Below, piece after piece: positions 1-8,776 of a stretch of DNA of 48,294 nt. Made by a program: the position numbers and the translations under genes. Source of the stretch: Lentisphaerae bacterium RIFOXYA12_64_32 (GTDB lineage Bacteria; Verrucomicrobiota; Lentisphaeria; Oligosphaerales; YB12-FULL-65-16); the NCBI GenBank assembly GCA_001803235.1, contig MHBL01000297.1, positions 1 to 48,294 of the forward strand, read 5' to 3'. The first letter of the stretch is position 1. Every line of letters starts with the position of its first letter. The notes below the pieces were generated by a model, which saw only the letters and a list, made by a program, of their open reading frames with translations, was not told where the DNA came from and searched no databases.

Positions 1-275
1 CCGAGCCGGCCCGGCCGTACAGCTCGGTGAATTGCGGGAAGACTTCTGGCAGCCGAGCACCAGCAACCTGCCTCCCCTTCCCCTCATCGCCCTTCCGCTC
101 TTCATCTGCGAATATCTGCGTCATCTGCGGTGCCTCATTCCCTCTTGCGTCCTCTGCGTCTCTTTGCGGCTGCCTTTGCGGGCATCACGGCCGGAGTTGG
201 CGCGAGCCGTATACGCGCTAGATTAAGAACGGCGGCCAAGGAGGACGGCGGCCGCTACGCACCTGAGGGAGATTC
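1..275. other. Upstream intergenic region, no gene recognised
   Basis: No convincing coding sequence is visible. Positions about 107-175 carry a short reiterated motif built on 'atctgcg' and 'tctgcgtc', a low-complexity intergenic repeat, with a pyrimidine-rich stretch before it. A Shine-Dalgarno-like GAGGGAG lies just before the ATG at 276. No promoter could be assigned with confidence. Confidence 0.5.
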
Positions 276-2150
276 ATGCCGCTGCGCCGCAGACTCATTC
301 TGGTCGTTGGCTTGGTGATGGCGCTGTTGATCCTCGCCTTGATTTTGGCGTCCAAGGAGATCGTGCTGCGCCACAGTTCCGAGGTCGAGGCGCGCGTTAT
401 CGAGCAGCACGTGCAGCGCGTGGTCGACGTGCTGTCCCTGGACATCGACTTCCTCGACCGGATCACCTCCGACTGGGCCACGTGGGACGATGCCTACCGC
501 TTCGTGGAAACGCCCGACGAGGAGTTTGTCAAGAGCAACTTGGTGGTGAGCACGTTCCGTCAGCTCGGGGTCAACCTGATCGTTTTCGTTAACTCCAGCG
601 GCCAGATCGTGTTTGCCAAGAGCTACGATCCGGACGGGGACGATTTGCAGCCGATGCCCGAAGGGTTTGCGAGCCACCTGCTGCCCGGCAGCGGCCTGAT
701 CACGCACCCGGTCCCGACCAGTTCCCGGAGCGGTTTCCTGGTCATTCCGGAGATGCCGCTGCTGGTCTCTTCCCGGCCGATCCTGACCAGCGCAGGGGCC
801 GGCCCCATCCGGGGTACGCTCATCATGGCCAAATTTCTCGACGAGAAGCAAGTGCGACGTTTGTCGGACAAGATCCACCTCTCGTTCACCCTCTGTCCCT
901 GGCGCCACCCGCACATGCCGCGAGAACTCCAGGAGGCACGGGCCAAGATACTGGAGGGTTCGCGTCTGATCGTCGCCCCCAGCGACGACGGCACCATCTG
1001 CGGCATGACGTTCCTCACGGACCTGTACGGCCGGCCGGCGCTGATGCTCTCCGTGCGCACGGAGCGAGAGTTTCACCGCCAAGCCATGCGCAGCATCCAA
1101 TTCATCGCCGGGTGGCTGCTGTTCGCCGTCGTGGTGCTGACCTTGACGATGGCCTGGCTGCTGGACCGACACGTGATCGGCGGCCTGTCCCAAGCCATGG
1201 CGCAACTGCAGGGCGGAATCCGGGACGTGACGACGGCGCGCAGTCCCAAGGCCCGTGTCCGCGAGCACGGTTCGGAGGAGTTCTCGCAGTTGGCCGACGC
1301 GATCAACGACATGCTGCAGGCGCTGGACAAGGCGCAGACGGAAGCCGAACAGCAGCGCCAGGCCATGATTCAGGCCGACAAAATGGTGGCCCTGGGGACG
1401 CTGGTCTCGGGCGTCAGCCACGAGATCAGCAACCCGAACAGCGTGATCCTGCTGAATGCGGACGCGTTGCAGCACTGGAACGAGAACCTGACCCCGTTCC
1501 TGGAGGAGCGGTATCGGCGCGAGGGGGATTTCGCCATCGGCAATCGCCGGTACTCCGAACTCCGGGACGAGATTCCGAAAACGCTGGCGGGAATCGAGGT
1601 CGGGGCACGACGCATTGCCAGCCTGGTCAACGATCTGAAGAATTTCGCACGCCAGGACCCGGGCGAGTTCGCCGCCGCCGTCGACGTGAACGGGGTCGTG
1701 CAGTCGGCCCTGTCCCTGCTTCAGCACCAGACACGCAGGGCGACCCGAAAGCTCGTCGTCCGACTGGCGGATGGGCCGCCGCCGGTACGCGGCAATGCGC
1801 AGCGGCTCGAGCAAGTGGTCATCAACCTGGTCCAGAACTCCTGTCAGGCCCTGAGCGCCTGCGACCAGGGCGTTTTCGTCACCACGTCCAGCGACGCGAC
1901 CACTGGGTGCGTGAAGATTGAGGTGCGCGACGAGGGCAGGGGCATTCGGCCGGAGGACCTGCCGCAGATCACGAATCCGTTCTTTACCACGCGCCGCACG
2001 GAAGGCGGAACCGGGCTGGGGCTGTCGGTGACCGCCGCGATCGTCAAAGCGCACGGGGGGCGGCTGGAGTTTGCCTCGACTCTGGGCAAGGGAACCACGG
2101 CGACACTGGTCCTGCCGGCGGCGGGCAGCACACCGGCGGCAATGGGGTGA
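276..2150 (+). CDS. CHASE4-domain sensor histidine kinase
   Basis: Membrane-bound two-component sensor kinase, 624 aa. A first membrane segment (about 7-25) is followed by a periplasmic domain of about 240 residues. That domain carries DWATWDDAYRFV at 66-77, a hallmark of CHASE4 sensor domains. A second membrane segment (about 275-295) leads into a HAMP-like linker. The HisKA H-box is GVSHEISNPN, with phospho-acceptor His382. The ATPase domain shows an N-box (VVINLVQNSCQAL, near 520), a G1 box (DEGRGI), an F-box (NPFFTTR) and a G2 box (GGTGLGLSV). All catalytic motifs are intact, so it should autophosphorylate. GAGGGAGA lies a few bases before the ATG and fixes the start. The next gene on the strand is an NtrC-type regulator about 520 bp downstream, so the two are probably cognate partners, although repeats separate them. 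The ligand is unknown. Confidence 0.93.
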   Translation: MPLRRRLILVVGLVMALLILALILASKEIVLRHSSEVEARVIEQHVQRVVDVLSLDIDFLDRITSDWATWDDAYRFVETPDEEFVKSNLVVSTFRQLGVNLIVFVNSSGQIVFAKSYDPDGDDLQPMPEGFASHLLPGSGLITHPVPTSSRSGFLVIPEMPLLVSSRPILTSAGAGPIRGTLIMAKFLDEKQVRRLSDKIHLSFTLCPWRHPHMPRELQEARAKILEGSRLIVAPSDDGTICGMTFLTDLYGRPALMLSVRTEREFHRQAMRSIQFIAGWLLFAVVVLTLTMAWLLDRHVIGGLSQAMAQLQGGIRDVTTARSPKARVREHGSEEFSQLADAINDMLQALDKAQTEAEQQRQAMIQADKMVALGTLVSGVSHEISNPNSVILLNADALQHWNENLTPFLEERYRREGDFAIGNRRYSELRDEIPKTLAGIEVGARRIASLVNDLKNFARQDPGEFAAAVDVNGVVQSALSLLQHQTRRATRKLVVRLADGPPPVRGNAQRLEQVVINLVQNSCQALSACDQGVFVTTSSDATTGCVKIEVRDEGRGIRPEDLPQITNPFFTTRRTEGGTGLGLSVTAAIVKAHGGRLEFASTLGKGTTATLVLPAAGSTPAAMG

Positions 2151-2210
2151 GGAGATTTGGATGCACGCCCGTTTGTCTTGGCCTGCGGCAGGGGATCACG
2201 CGCTGAACGA

Positions 2211-2400
2211 CAGTGGCGCGGGACCTCTGGGACCGCAGCGCGGTGCGCCGGTTCGTCCCGAACCGGGGCCCTCGGCCGGGGATCCGTCTTCGCGCGAGCA
2301 GCTTCGCCGGACAGAGCCGGCCGGCACACCCTGCTTCGGCGCGGGACCTGTCTGCGTGCGGCGCACAGGCAGGCGCGCCGAGCCACCGCGGCCGTACTTC
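2211..2400 (+). repeat. Dispersed structured intergenic repeat, copy 1
   Basis: One of four related copies in the window (others 9745-9865 plus, 42534-42605 minus, 45935-46152 minus). It begins AGTGGCGCGGGACC about 60 nt after the kinase stop codon. Further downstream it shares the blocks 'cgccggacagagccg' and 'cttcggcgcgggac' with copy 4. The internal stem CCGGTTCG-tc-CCGAACCGG replaces a different but equally paired stem in other copies. The reading frame open across it has no family resemblance and is best read as repeat-derived. Confidence 0.75.
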
Positions 2401-2436
2401 CGCGAGGCTGGACTTGTGCGCCCAGGTCGGTACGTT

Positions 2437-2648
2437 GTGAGAACGTAACCACTCAGGTAGTCAGAAGCCAGGAGTCAGAATTCAGAATGGAAAGCGCAAC
2501 AGCGTCCAGTAACGTGCGGAACGGCTTGATTAGCAGCGGCAAATCGGCAGCAACAGCGTCTTCTGAGTCCACGACTGTCGCTACTGGCGTCCCCATTCTG
2601 ACTCCTGAATTCTGACTCCTGTCTACCTGAGTAGTGACGTGAGAACGT
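2437..2648. mobile_element. MITE-like inverted-repeat element with 10-bp direct flanks
   Basis: Between the kinase and regulator genes, a block of about 190 bp is bounded by perfect 10-bp direct repeats GTGAGAACGT (2437-2446 and 2639-2648). Just inside lie inverted repeats ACTCAGGTAG (2451-2460) and CTACCTGAGT (2623-2632). These are followed inward by long imperfectly complementary arms containing 'caggagtcagaattcag' and its reverse complement. It has no coding capacity. The arrangement (target-site-like duplication, terminal inverted repeats, small size) fits a non-autonomous miniature element. No transposase is present in the window. Confidence 0.6.
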
Positions 2649-2673
2649 TGATTCGATGACGGGAGACTCGGCG

Positions 2674-4122
2674 ATGCTCGTTCCTGAAACCTACCCGGCG
2701 CGTCCGGTACTGCTCGTCGACGACGAGGAGTTCATCCTGCAGAGCTACAACAACCTGCTGCGCAACAACGGGATCAACAACATCCTGTGCTGTTCAGAGA
2801 GCCGGCACGTGCTCGGGTTGTTCGCTGCCCGCGAGGTCGAGGTGGTGATCCTGGACCTGTCCATGCCGCACCTGTCCGGACAGGAACTGCTGCCCAAACT
2901 GGTGGGCATGTTCGCCGACGTGCCGGTGATCGTCGTGACCGCGGACACCGAGTTGGACATGGCCGTGGACTGCATGAAGAACGGCGCCTTCGACTACCTG
3001 GTCAAGCCCGTCGAACCGCGGCGGTTCGTGACCACGATCGAACGTGCCATCCAGGTGCGGGAGCTGAAGCGCGAAAACGCGGACCTGAAGCGGCATTTCC
3101 ACACCAACACCCTGGACCATCCGGAGGCCTTTGCCCGGATCCTGACCAATGACGCCCAAGTCCGCTCGCTGTTTCTATACGTCGAGTCGATCGCGCCGTC
3201 CAGCGAGCCGGTGCTCATTCTGGGAGAGACGGGAACAGGCAAGGAACTGTTTGCGCAGGCGATCCATGCCGCCAGCGCCCGGGCGGGCACGTTCGTGCCG
3301 GTCAACGCGGCAGGACTCGACGACAACATGTTCGCCGACACCCTGTTCGGCCACGTGAAAGGCGCCTATACCGGCGCCAGCGACCCGCGCCCCGGCCTGG
3401 TCGAGAAAGCCGCAGGCGGAACCTTGTTCCTCGATGAGATCGGCGACCTGACCGTGGCGTCGCAGGTGAAGCTGCTGCGCTTCCTGCAGGAGAAGGAGTA
3501 CCGGCCGCTGGGTTCCGATACGCCAAAGCACTCCGACGCACGGGTCCTGGTGGCCACCAACCGCGACATCCGGCGGTTGCTCGAAGCGGGCGACTTCCGC
3601 CAGGACCTCTACTACCGCCTGATGGCGCACCAGATCCGGATCCCGCCCCTGCGCGAACGCAGGGATGACCTGCCGCTGCTGATCCATCACTTCCTCGAAG
3701 AAGCGGCACGGGAACTGAACAAGACGAAACCCACGCCCCCCAAGGAGTTGCTGGTGCACCTCGCCACGTACCATTTCCCCGGGAACGTCCGCGAGCTCAA
3801 GGCGATGGTCCATAACGCGGTCAGCCGGCACCCATCCGGCGTCCTGTCTCTCAGCTCGTTCACCGAGCACATCGCGGAGCAGACCCTGTGCCCCGTTCCC
3901 GCCGGCACGACACCGGTCCTGACAGATCCGGGAACGCCCCTCGCCTTCTCTTCGGAGAAGCTCCCCACCCTGGACGAAGCCAACCTGCTCCTCGTCGAGG
4001 AGGCGCTGCGCCGCGCCAACAACAACCAAGGCGCAGCAGCAGCCATCCTGGGCGTCTCGCGGCAGACCATGAACCGCTACTGCCAAGCGCTCCGCGCCCG
4101 CCAGGCCCCGCCGCAGGCCTGA
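2674..4122 (+). CDS. NtrC-family sigma-54-dependent response regulator
   Basis: Cytoplasmic enhancer-binding regulator, 482 aa from ATG 2674. This start is preferred over the in-frame ATG at 2656 because CGGGAGA sits at good spacing before it. The N-terminal receiver domain starts VLLVDDEEF and has phospho-acceptor Asp61 in VVILDLSMP. The central AAA+ domain has Walker A GETGTGKE (about 184-191), the sigma-54 contact loop as GAYTGA (230-235, a Tyr variant of GAFTGA), Walker B GGTLFLDEIG (from about 249) and GNVRELK. The C-terminus is a Fis-type helix-turn-helix (ILGVSRQTMNRY). It should hydrolyse ATP to open sigma-54 promoters when phosphorylated, probably by the kinase upstream. Three candidate sigma-54 promoters lie downstream at 4795, 13193 and 17931. 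Paired 17-bp dyads upstream of the first two are its plausible binding sites. Confidence 0.93.
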   Translation: MLVPETYPARPVLLVDDEEFILQSYNNLLRNNGINNILCCSESRHVLGLFAAREVEVVILDLSMPHLSGQELLPKLVGMFADVPVIVVTADTELDMAVDCMKNGAFDYLVKPVEPRRFVTTIERAIQVRELKRENADLKRHFHTNTLDHPEAFARILTNDAQVRSLFLYVESIAPSSEPVLILGETGTGKELFAQAIHAASARAGTFVPVNAAGLDDNMFADTLFGHVKGAYTGASDPRPGLVEKAAGGTLFLDEIGDLTVASQVKLLRFLQEKEYRPLGSDTPKHSDARVLVATNRDIRRLLEAGDFRQDLYYRLMAHQIRIPPLRERRDDLPLLIHHFLEEAARELNKTKPTPPKELLVHLATYHFPGNVRELKAMVHNAVSRHPSGVLSLSSFTEHIAEQTLCPVPAGTTPVLTDPGTPLAFSSEKLPTLDEANLLLVEEALRRANNNQGAAAAILGVSRQTMNRYCQALRARQAPPQA

Positions 4123-4586
4123 GTGCTCCGCACGCCGCGGGACCCGGCTTCGCTCAGAAGCTGCGCCGTGGCAAGCGGGGGCCGAGTGTCGGGTGTCGGG
4201 GGGGGGCATCCCGAACTCTCCCCTCGGCCTTCCGCTCCGCGCCTCCACGCGCCGACTCAGTTCCTGCCCCAACCCGCCTGGAAACGGGCGTCCTCACAAG
4301 GGCAGGCCTCGGAAACGACGCCGCTCGTAGTGGCGTCGCAGTCCCGGCGGCAGTCCGCCGGGCAAGACACCATCCCCGCGCCACGCCGCTGCAACATGCC
4401 GGATGGGCTCTTGGCGCGCCACTCCGTTCCGCACGCTGCGCGCCCACTACGAATGGGCGTATCGTGGTCGTCCACGGCGGGACCGTACCATTCTGAGGAT
4501 TTTCACAGAGATGGCGGTGGACCGCCGTGTGCAATCCAGCCTCCACCTCCTTGACTCCGTGCTCCGTGCTCCGTGCTCCCAAGGCC
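4123..4586. other. Non-coding region after the regulator, with hairpins
   Basis: No convincing gene. It contains a stem-loop GACGCC/GGCGTC (4317-4322 with 4332-4337) and a strong palindrome CCCGGCGG-cagt-CCGCCGGG (4343-4362), neither followed by a T-run. A triplicated heptamer CTCCGTG/CTCCGTG/CTCCGTG lies at 4555-4578. The same triplet occurs again at 34333-34355, so it is a recurring intergenic motif. Open frames here lack family resemblance. Confidence 0.5.
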
Positions 4587-4603
4587 TGTCAAGTTCAGTG
4601 ACA
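4587..4603. promoter_or_regulatory. Upstream activator-type dyad A1
   Basis: TGTCAAGTTCAGTGACA, an inverted repeat TGTCA/TGACA. It starts exactly 87 bp before a second dyad (4674). The same pair with the same 87-bp spacing precedes the paralogous gene at 13455. Position about 200 bp before a -24/-12 promoter fits an enhancer site for an NtrC-type activator. Assignment to the regulator encoded at 2674 is inference. Confidence 0.7.
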
Positions 4604-4673
4604 GCGTCCAACTCACGTCACATTACTCAATACATTTATAGTGAATATGTTACGACTATACTATCGGCATAGC

Positions 4674-4690
4674 TGTCAAGTTCCTTGACA
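4674..4690. promoter_or_regulatory. Upstream activator-type dyad A2
   Basis: TGTCAAGTTCCTTGACA, a perfect 7-bp inverted repeat with a 3-bp centre. The intervening stretch from 4621 to 4670 is AT-rich against the GC-rich background, as in looping or IHF-type regions. It lies 105 bp upstream of the GG of the sigma-54 promoter. Confidence 0.75.
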
Positions 4691-4711
4691 GCCCTTGCCA
4701 CTGGCGCACAT

Positions 4712-4743
4712 CCGGCACTCGATCGCCGGTTTCGCTTTTTTTT
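4712..4743 (+). terminator. Weak intrinsic terminator-like hairpin
   Basis: Stem CCGGC (4712-4716) with GCCGG (4725-4729) is followed closely by eight T residues (4736-4743). It lies between the activator dyads and the sigma-54 promoter. It may insulate cassette A from transcripts coming from the regulator gene. The stem is only 5 bp, so confidence is moderate. Confidence 0.45.
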
Positions 4744-4794
4744 CCCCAGCGTCGGCTTCTCGACGGCCCGAAATTTGTGCCCTTCGCAAGCGGT

Positions 4795-4811
4795 TGGCAT
4801 ACGGCCTGCAT
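4795..4811 (+). promoter_or_regulatory. Sigma-54 (-24/-12) promoter of cassette A
   Basis: TTGGCATACGGCCTGCAT has GG (4796-4797) and GC (4808-4809) separated by exactly 10 bp, as in the consensus TGGCAC-N5-TTGC. The start codon of the giant pilin-like gene lies about 117 bp downstream. Two dyads lie 105-210 bp upstream, the usual architecture for an NtrC-type activator. Confidence 0.72.
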
Positions 4812-4927
4812 CAGGACAACCGTCGTTCATCGACACCACACGGCGGACGGCACCGGACAACGCCATCAAGACACTCAAATAGCAACGGACGGAATGCAGA
4901 ACCCAAAGAAAGGCATGGAGGTGCGTC

Positions 4928-7900
4928 ATGAAAGCGACACGGGGACAGACTCGGGCGCGGAATGCGCACACGGCAGGTCGGACGGGCGAGCGGGGCATGA
5001 CCCTGCTGATCACGCTGGGGTTCCTTTCGGTGCTGATGATGCTGGCCTTGACGTTCATTCTCGCCAGCCGGACCGAGCGAAAGGCGGCTGGGGCGAACGC
5101 CGACCTGGTACGCACGCGGTTGCTGGCCGAGTCAGCGATTGAGCGCGTGAAAGCGCAGATGCAGAGCGAATTCCAGGGCAAGGTGTATCCGGCGGACAGC
5201 TTCTTCAACGCGGCGTCCGGGCTGTGGCAGGGACGGCGCTGCCTGCCGAGCTGCAACGGCGCGGACACCGCCGGGATCCAGGACGCGCTGGCCTCGACCT
5301 CCGGCGAGTTGCAGTACACCCCGAACGCCCCGCTGCACTCGTCGGCCGGCTGGGTCCCCATCCATTCCACTCGAAGCATCAACGGTGTGGATCGGCGCGT
5401 TCTGATGGGCCGGTACTCCTATGTGATCATGGACGATTCCGGCAAGATCGACCCGAGTTCCGTCGTGGACGTGTCCAGCACGGAAGACACTCGCAGCACG
5501 CCGAGAACGGGCGCGTCGGTCACCGAGATCAACCTGAGCGACGCCGGGATTGCCAACGCCAACAAGTTCCGGCCCAACACGGCCACCTGCGGCGAGGTGG
5601 GCCTGATGCCCGCCGATGCGCGCTGGTTCTCGCTGGCGCACATGGTGCGCGCCATGAAGCCGGACCTGAGTCAGAGCCAGTTCAACCAGATTGTGAACAA
5701 CCTCTATCCGTTCAGCAGCGATGTGGAGAAGTTCTGGCGCGATGCGAACGGCAACGGGACCTGGGACGAGGGCGAGGACGCGGACCGGCTGAACATTGCC
5801 GCCGCGCCGACTATGGAGCAGATCTACAACACGTTCGTCGGCGCGACACGGGCCGGCGATGATGCGGCGGCCGGCGCGGATGACTGTGCCTGGCTGAAGG
5901 ACGTGGACAACGATGGGTGGTTCCAGGACTGGAAGAACACCGCCCTGGCCAGCGTCGCCGAACCACTGCGGACCGTGCAGGCGCGCCAGTTCATCGCGGC
6001 CCAGGTGGCGGCCAACATGGTGGACTACGCCGACATCGATTCGGTGCCGACCCGGGCCTACCTCGACACGGGCGGGAACATCCACGAAGGCTCGTACGCC
6101 GGCACGTTCAACATCCAGGGCGCGGAGAAGACCTGGGGCGTGTCCGAGATCGCGCTGAAGGTGGAAGCTGACCAGTACACGACTGCCGTGGTGGCCCCGC
6201 CGCCGCCCGACCCGGCGACCGACGACGTGGTCACGTTCGACCTGACCAACGGCGCCACCGTGCCGACGGAGAACTTCAAGCCGTCGATCACGGTGCTGGG
6301 CTCGGACCTGGTCAACTGGGGCTACCGCCAGAAGGTCACCGTTCAGGTGGTCGTCGGCGGGGACACCTACGAACCGTTCGGCCCGTCCACGCAGGCGGTC
6401 ACCGCCAATGTCGGCGATGACGCCAACCCGCGCACGTTCGAGATCCCCAAGGAGTACGCGGCCGGGACCTCCATCGCGATCCGCATCAAGTATTGGAAGA
6501 AGACGAGTACGTCCCTGAGCGGCACGCAGAACTCGCACTGGACCAACGAGATGACGACCTACTCGACGGACGCCAGCGCCCAGTGCCGCATCCGCCTGCT
6601 GCGCGACGGCGACAACATCCCGAACGTGCCCGGGTTCCAGAACCAGACGGACGCCGCGTACTATGTGGCCAACTACGTCAATAACAACAAGATGTCGATG
6701 ACCGTGAACCAGTCGATCTTCCTGTTCGAACACACCAGCGACCTGGGCGGGGCCGGCGCCGACTTCCAGGATGCCGTCTGCCTGATTACCCTGGTGCCCG
6801 GCACGCCGACCCCGCCGCCGCCGGTCCCGGTCTACGACTTCACGATCACGAACGGCACATCCGTCCCGACCGGTCGGTTCTTTCTGACCGTCAAGTGCCT
6901 GGGGTCGAACCTGGTCAACTGGGGTTACCGCCAGCCGTGCACCGTGAAGGTGAAGGTCGGCAGCACCTGGTACGAGCCATGGGGCAGCTACACTACGCCG
7001 GTGGGCTCGAACGTGGGCGACGACAACAACCCGCGGACCTACAGTTTCCCGGACGCCTTCCCGGAGAACACGCCGGTGTCAGTCCAGGTCAAGTTCTGGA
7101 AGAAAGTCAGGACGACCTACAGCGGCGCGCTGAACTCGCACTGGACCACGTCGCGCGAGGTCTACTCGGCGCTGTCTTCCGACTTCAACCGCACGTACGT
7201 GCTGCGCAATAACTCGCCGGTCCCGAACGTCGCGGGCTTCCAGAACCAGGCCAGCGCCAAGGAGTATGTCAAGGACTACATCTCCGGGGGGCTGATGAAA
7301 ATGGCCGACGACGAGGCGATCTACCTGTTCGAGCACACCACTGACCCGACCAGCTCGGGCGCCGACTTCCAGGACGCGATCGTCCTGGTCTCCATGGTGG
7401 ACGAGATGAAGATCCTGAATGCGGGCTTGCCCCCGGTGGCGCCGCCGCCCAACGCCACGCCGTCCGACCCAGCCCAGGGCAACGCTCTGCGCTTCCGCGT
7501 CGGATTGAAGGGTGAGATCTTCTTCCCGTACGGCACCAATGCGAACACGACGACTCCACCCGGCACACTCACCGTGGCCTGCACCGCCGAAGTGAATACC
7601 GCCACGGGCGAGACCAAGAGAGTCCCCATGACAAGCACGATCGCTCTGGCCCAAGCCACCAACGTCGCCGGCGGCACGATGATGAGCTCGGCCGACTTCG
7701 ACTGTGGCGACTGGGTCGAGGTCCCGAACGCCTTCAACTACAGCGTGAACCCGCCGCTGAACTGGTACACCGTGAGCCTGCTGCAGATCGACAGCATCAC
7801 ATTGAAGGACAACTACGGGAATACGGTGGACTCCTTCCCGGGCAACGGCTCGTTCTTCTGCAACTGGAGCCAGGGCGGCACGTCCACCGATGACGCGTCC

Positions 7901-8743
7901 ATGTATGTGAGTGCCAAGTCCTACGACCCGTTGATGAACGACCGGTCCGTGACCGACCCGGACTTCTTCAAGTACTGGAGCATCAGCCCGGCAGACAGGA
8001 CCCAGGTTGCCGCCACCGCGGAAGCCCTCACGGCAGACGTCGGCACGTTGACGTACGGCGGCTATGCCGGCGCGGACTACTGCGACATCCAGGTCAAGAA
8101 CAACCCGATCCTGCGCCTGGGCGAGATTGGCCGGATCCACTCCTATCAACCCCTGCGTTCCGTGCGCCTGTGGGCGGCCTCCACCGCCGACGAACAGGGC
8201 AGTGACACCGCGATCCTCGACGTGTTCCGGACCGCACCCGGCCTGGAGCGGCGCGGCAAAGTGAACATCAACACCCTGGAACCCGCCGTGCTGCAAGCCC
8301 TGTTCGCCGACGCCTCCACCACCAGCGCGTCGACCGTCGCCAGCACCATCCTGGGCAGGCGTGCCGCTGGAACCGTGTTCACCAACATCGGCCAGGTGTT
8401 CGCGATCAATGGCGTGGGCGGTTCGAGCAAGGGCAATGACTGGGCTGAGGAAGACGCGGTCGGCAAGGTCGCCGAACTGATCACCTGCCGCCAGAACTAC
8501 TTCACCGTCATCGCCTGCGCCCAGGCCGTCAAGGACATCGCCGGGATCCCGTACACGACCCTGGGCGAGACCACGCCGCGCGTGGCCGCCTACGACCAGA
8601 TGGATGTGAAACAGAACCCTGACGGCACGGTGGACAAGTACATCGACCGCATCCTGGCCGAGCAGAAGATGCAGATCGTGGTGTACCGTGACGCGTTCTC
8701 GAACCGGATAAAGGTCGAGCGCATCGAGTATCTCACGGAGTAA
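4928..8743 (+). CDS. Giant GspK/PilX-type pseudopilin-like protein (cassette A)
   Basis: 1271 aa. A short basic leader ends at Gly23 before MTLLITLGFLSVLMMLALTF, a prepilin-peptidase-like site plus hydrophobic helix. Position +5 is Ile rather than Glu, as in GspK-type minor pseudopilins. The C-terminal part (from about residue 1060) has a GspK-like block including RRGKVNINTLEPAVLQALF, a helix-hairpin-helix-like motif, and NYFTVIACAQA. The middle holds two tandem homologous domains (about 432-628 and 634-827), each with a LVNWGYRQ block and ending FLFEHT or YLFEHT followed by GADFQDA. The protein is several times longer than classical GspK and recalls very large pilin-leader proteins of Verrucomicrobia (recall, not checked). 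It is expected to be anchored in the inner membrane or incorporated at a pilus/pseudopilus tip. GGAGG precedes the ATG. Expression is probably sigma-54 dependent. A paralogue lies at 13455. Confidence 0.8.
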   Translation: MKATRGQTRARNAHTAGRTGERGMTLLITLGFLSVLMMLALTFILASRTERKAAGANADLVRTRLLAESAIERVKAQMQSEFQGKVYPADSFFNAASGLWQGRRCLPSCNGADTAGIQDALASTSGELQYTPNAPLHSSAGWVPIHSTRSINGVDRRVLMGRYSYVIMDDSGKIDPSSVVDVSSTEDTRSTPRTGASVTEINLSDAGIANANKFRPNTATCGEVGLMPADARWFSLAHMVRAMKPDLSQSQFNQIVNNLYPFSSDVEKFWRDANGNGTWDEGEDADRLNIAAAPTMEQIYNTFVGATRAGDDAAAGADDCAWLKDVDNDGWFQDWKNTALASVAEPLRTVQARQFIAAQVAANMVDYADIDSVPTRAYLDTGGNIHEGSYAGTFNIQGAEKTWGVSEIALKVEADQYTTAVVAPPPPDPATDDVVTFDLTNGATVPTENFKPSITVLGSDLVNWGYRQKVTVQVVVGGDTYEPFGPSTQAVTANVGDDANPRTFEIPKEYAAGTSIAIRIKYWKKTSTSLSGTQNSHWTNEMTTYSTDASAQCRIRLLRDGDNIPNVPGFQNQTDAAYYVANYVNNNKMSMTVNQSIFLFEHTSDLGGAGADFQDAVCLITLVPGTPTPPPPVPVYDFTITNGTSVPTGRFFLTVKCLGSNLVNWGYRQPCTVKVKVGSTWYEPWGSYTTPVGSNVGDDNNPRTYSFPDAFPENTPVSVQVKFWKKVRTTYSGALNSHWTTSREVYSALSSDFNRTYVLRNNSPVPNVAGFQNQASAKEYVKDYISGGLMKMADDEAIYLFEHTTDPTSSGADFQDAIVLVSMVDEMKILNAGLPPVAPPPNATPSDPAQGNALRFRVGLKGEIFFPYGTNANTTTPPGTLTVACTAEVNTATGETKRVPMTSTIALAQATNVAGGTMMSSADFDCGDWVEVPNAFNYSVNPPLNWYTVSLLQIDSITLKDNYGNTVDSFPGNGSFFCNWSQGGTSTDDASMYVSAKSYDPLMNDRSVTDPDFFKYWSISPADRTQVAATAEALTADVGTLTYGGYAGADYCDIQVKNNPILRLGEIGRIHSYQPLRSVRLWAASTADEQGSDTAILDVFRTAPGLERRGKVNINTLEPAVLQALFADASTTSASTVASTILGRRAAGTVFTNIGQVFAINGVGGSSKGNDWAEEDAVGKVAELITCRQNYFTVIACAQAVKDIAGIPYTTLGETTPRVAAYDQMDVKQNPDGTVDKYIDRILAEQKMQIVVYRDAFSNRIKVERIEYLTE

Positions 8744-8776
8744 CAAAGTCAGGGAGAGAGGGAGAGCACAGAGACC

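Noticed and set aside
255..2054. Minus-strand open frame of 599 codons opposite the histidine kinase
   Set aside because: Composition is typical of a shadow frame; the plus strand has complete kinase motifs and a ribosome-binding site.
2157..2615. Open frames between kinase and regulator
   Set aside because: They translate the dispersed repeat and the MITE-like block; no family resemblance or ribosome-binding site.
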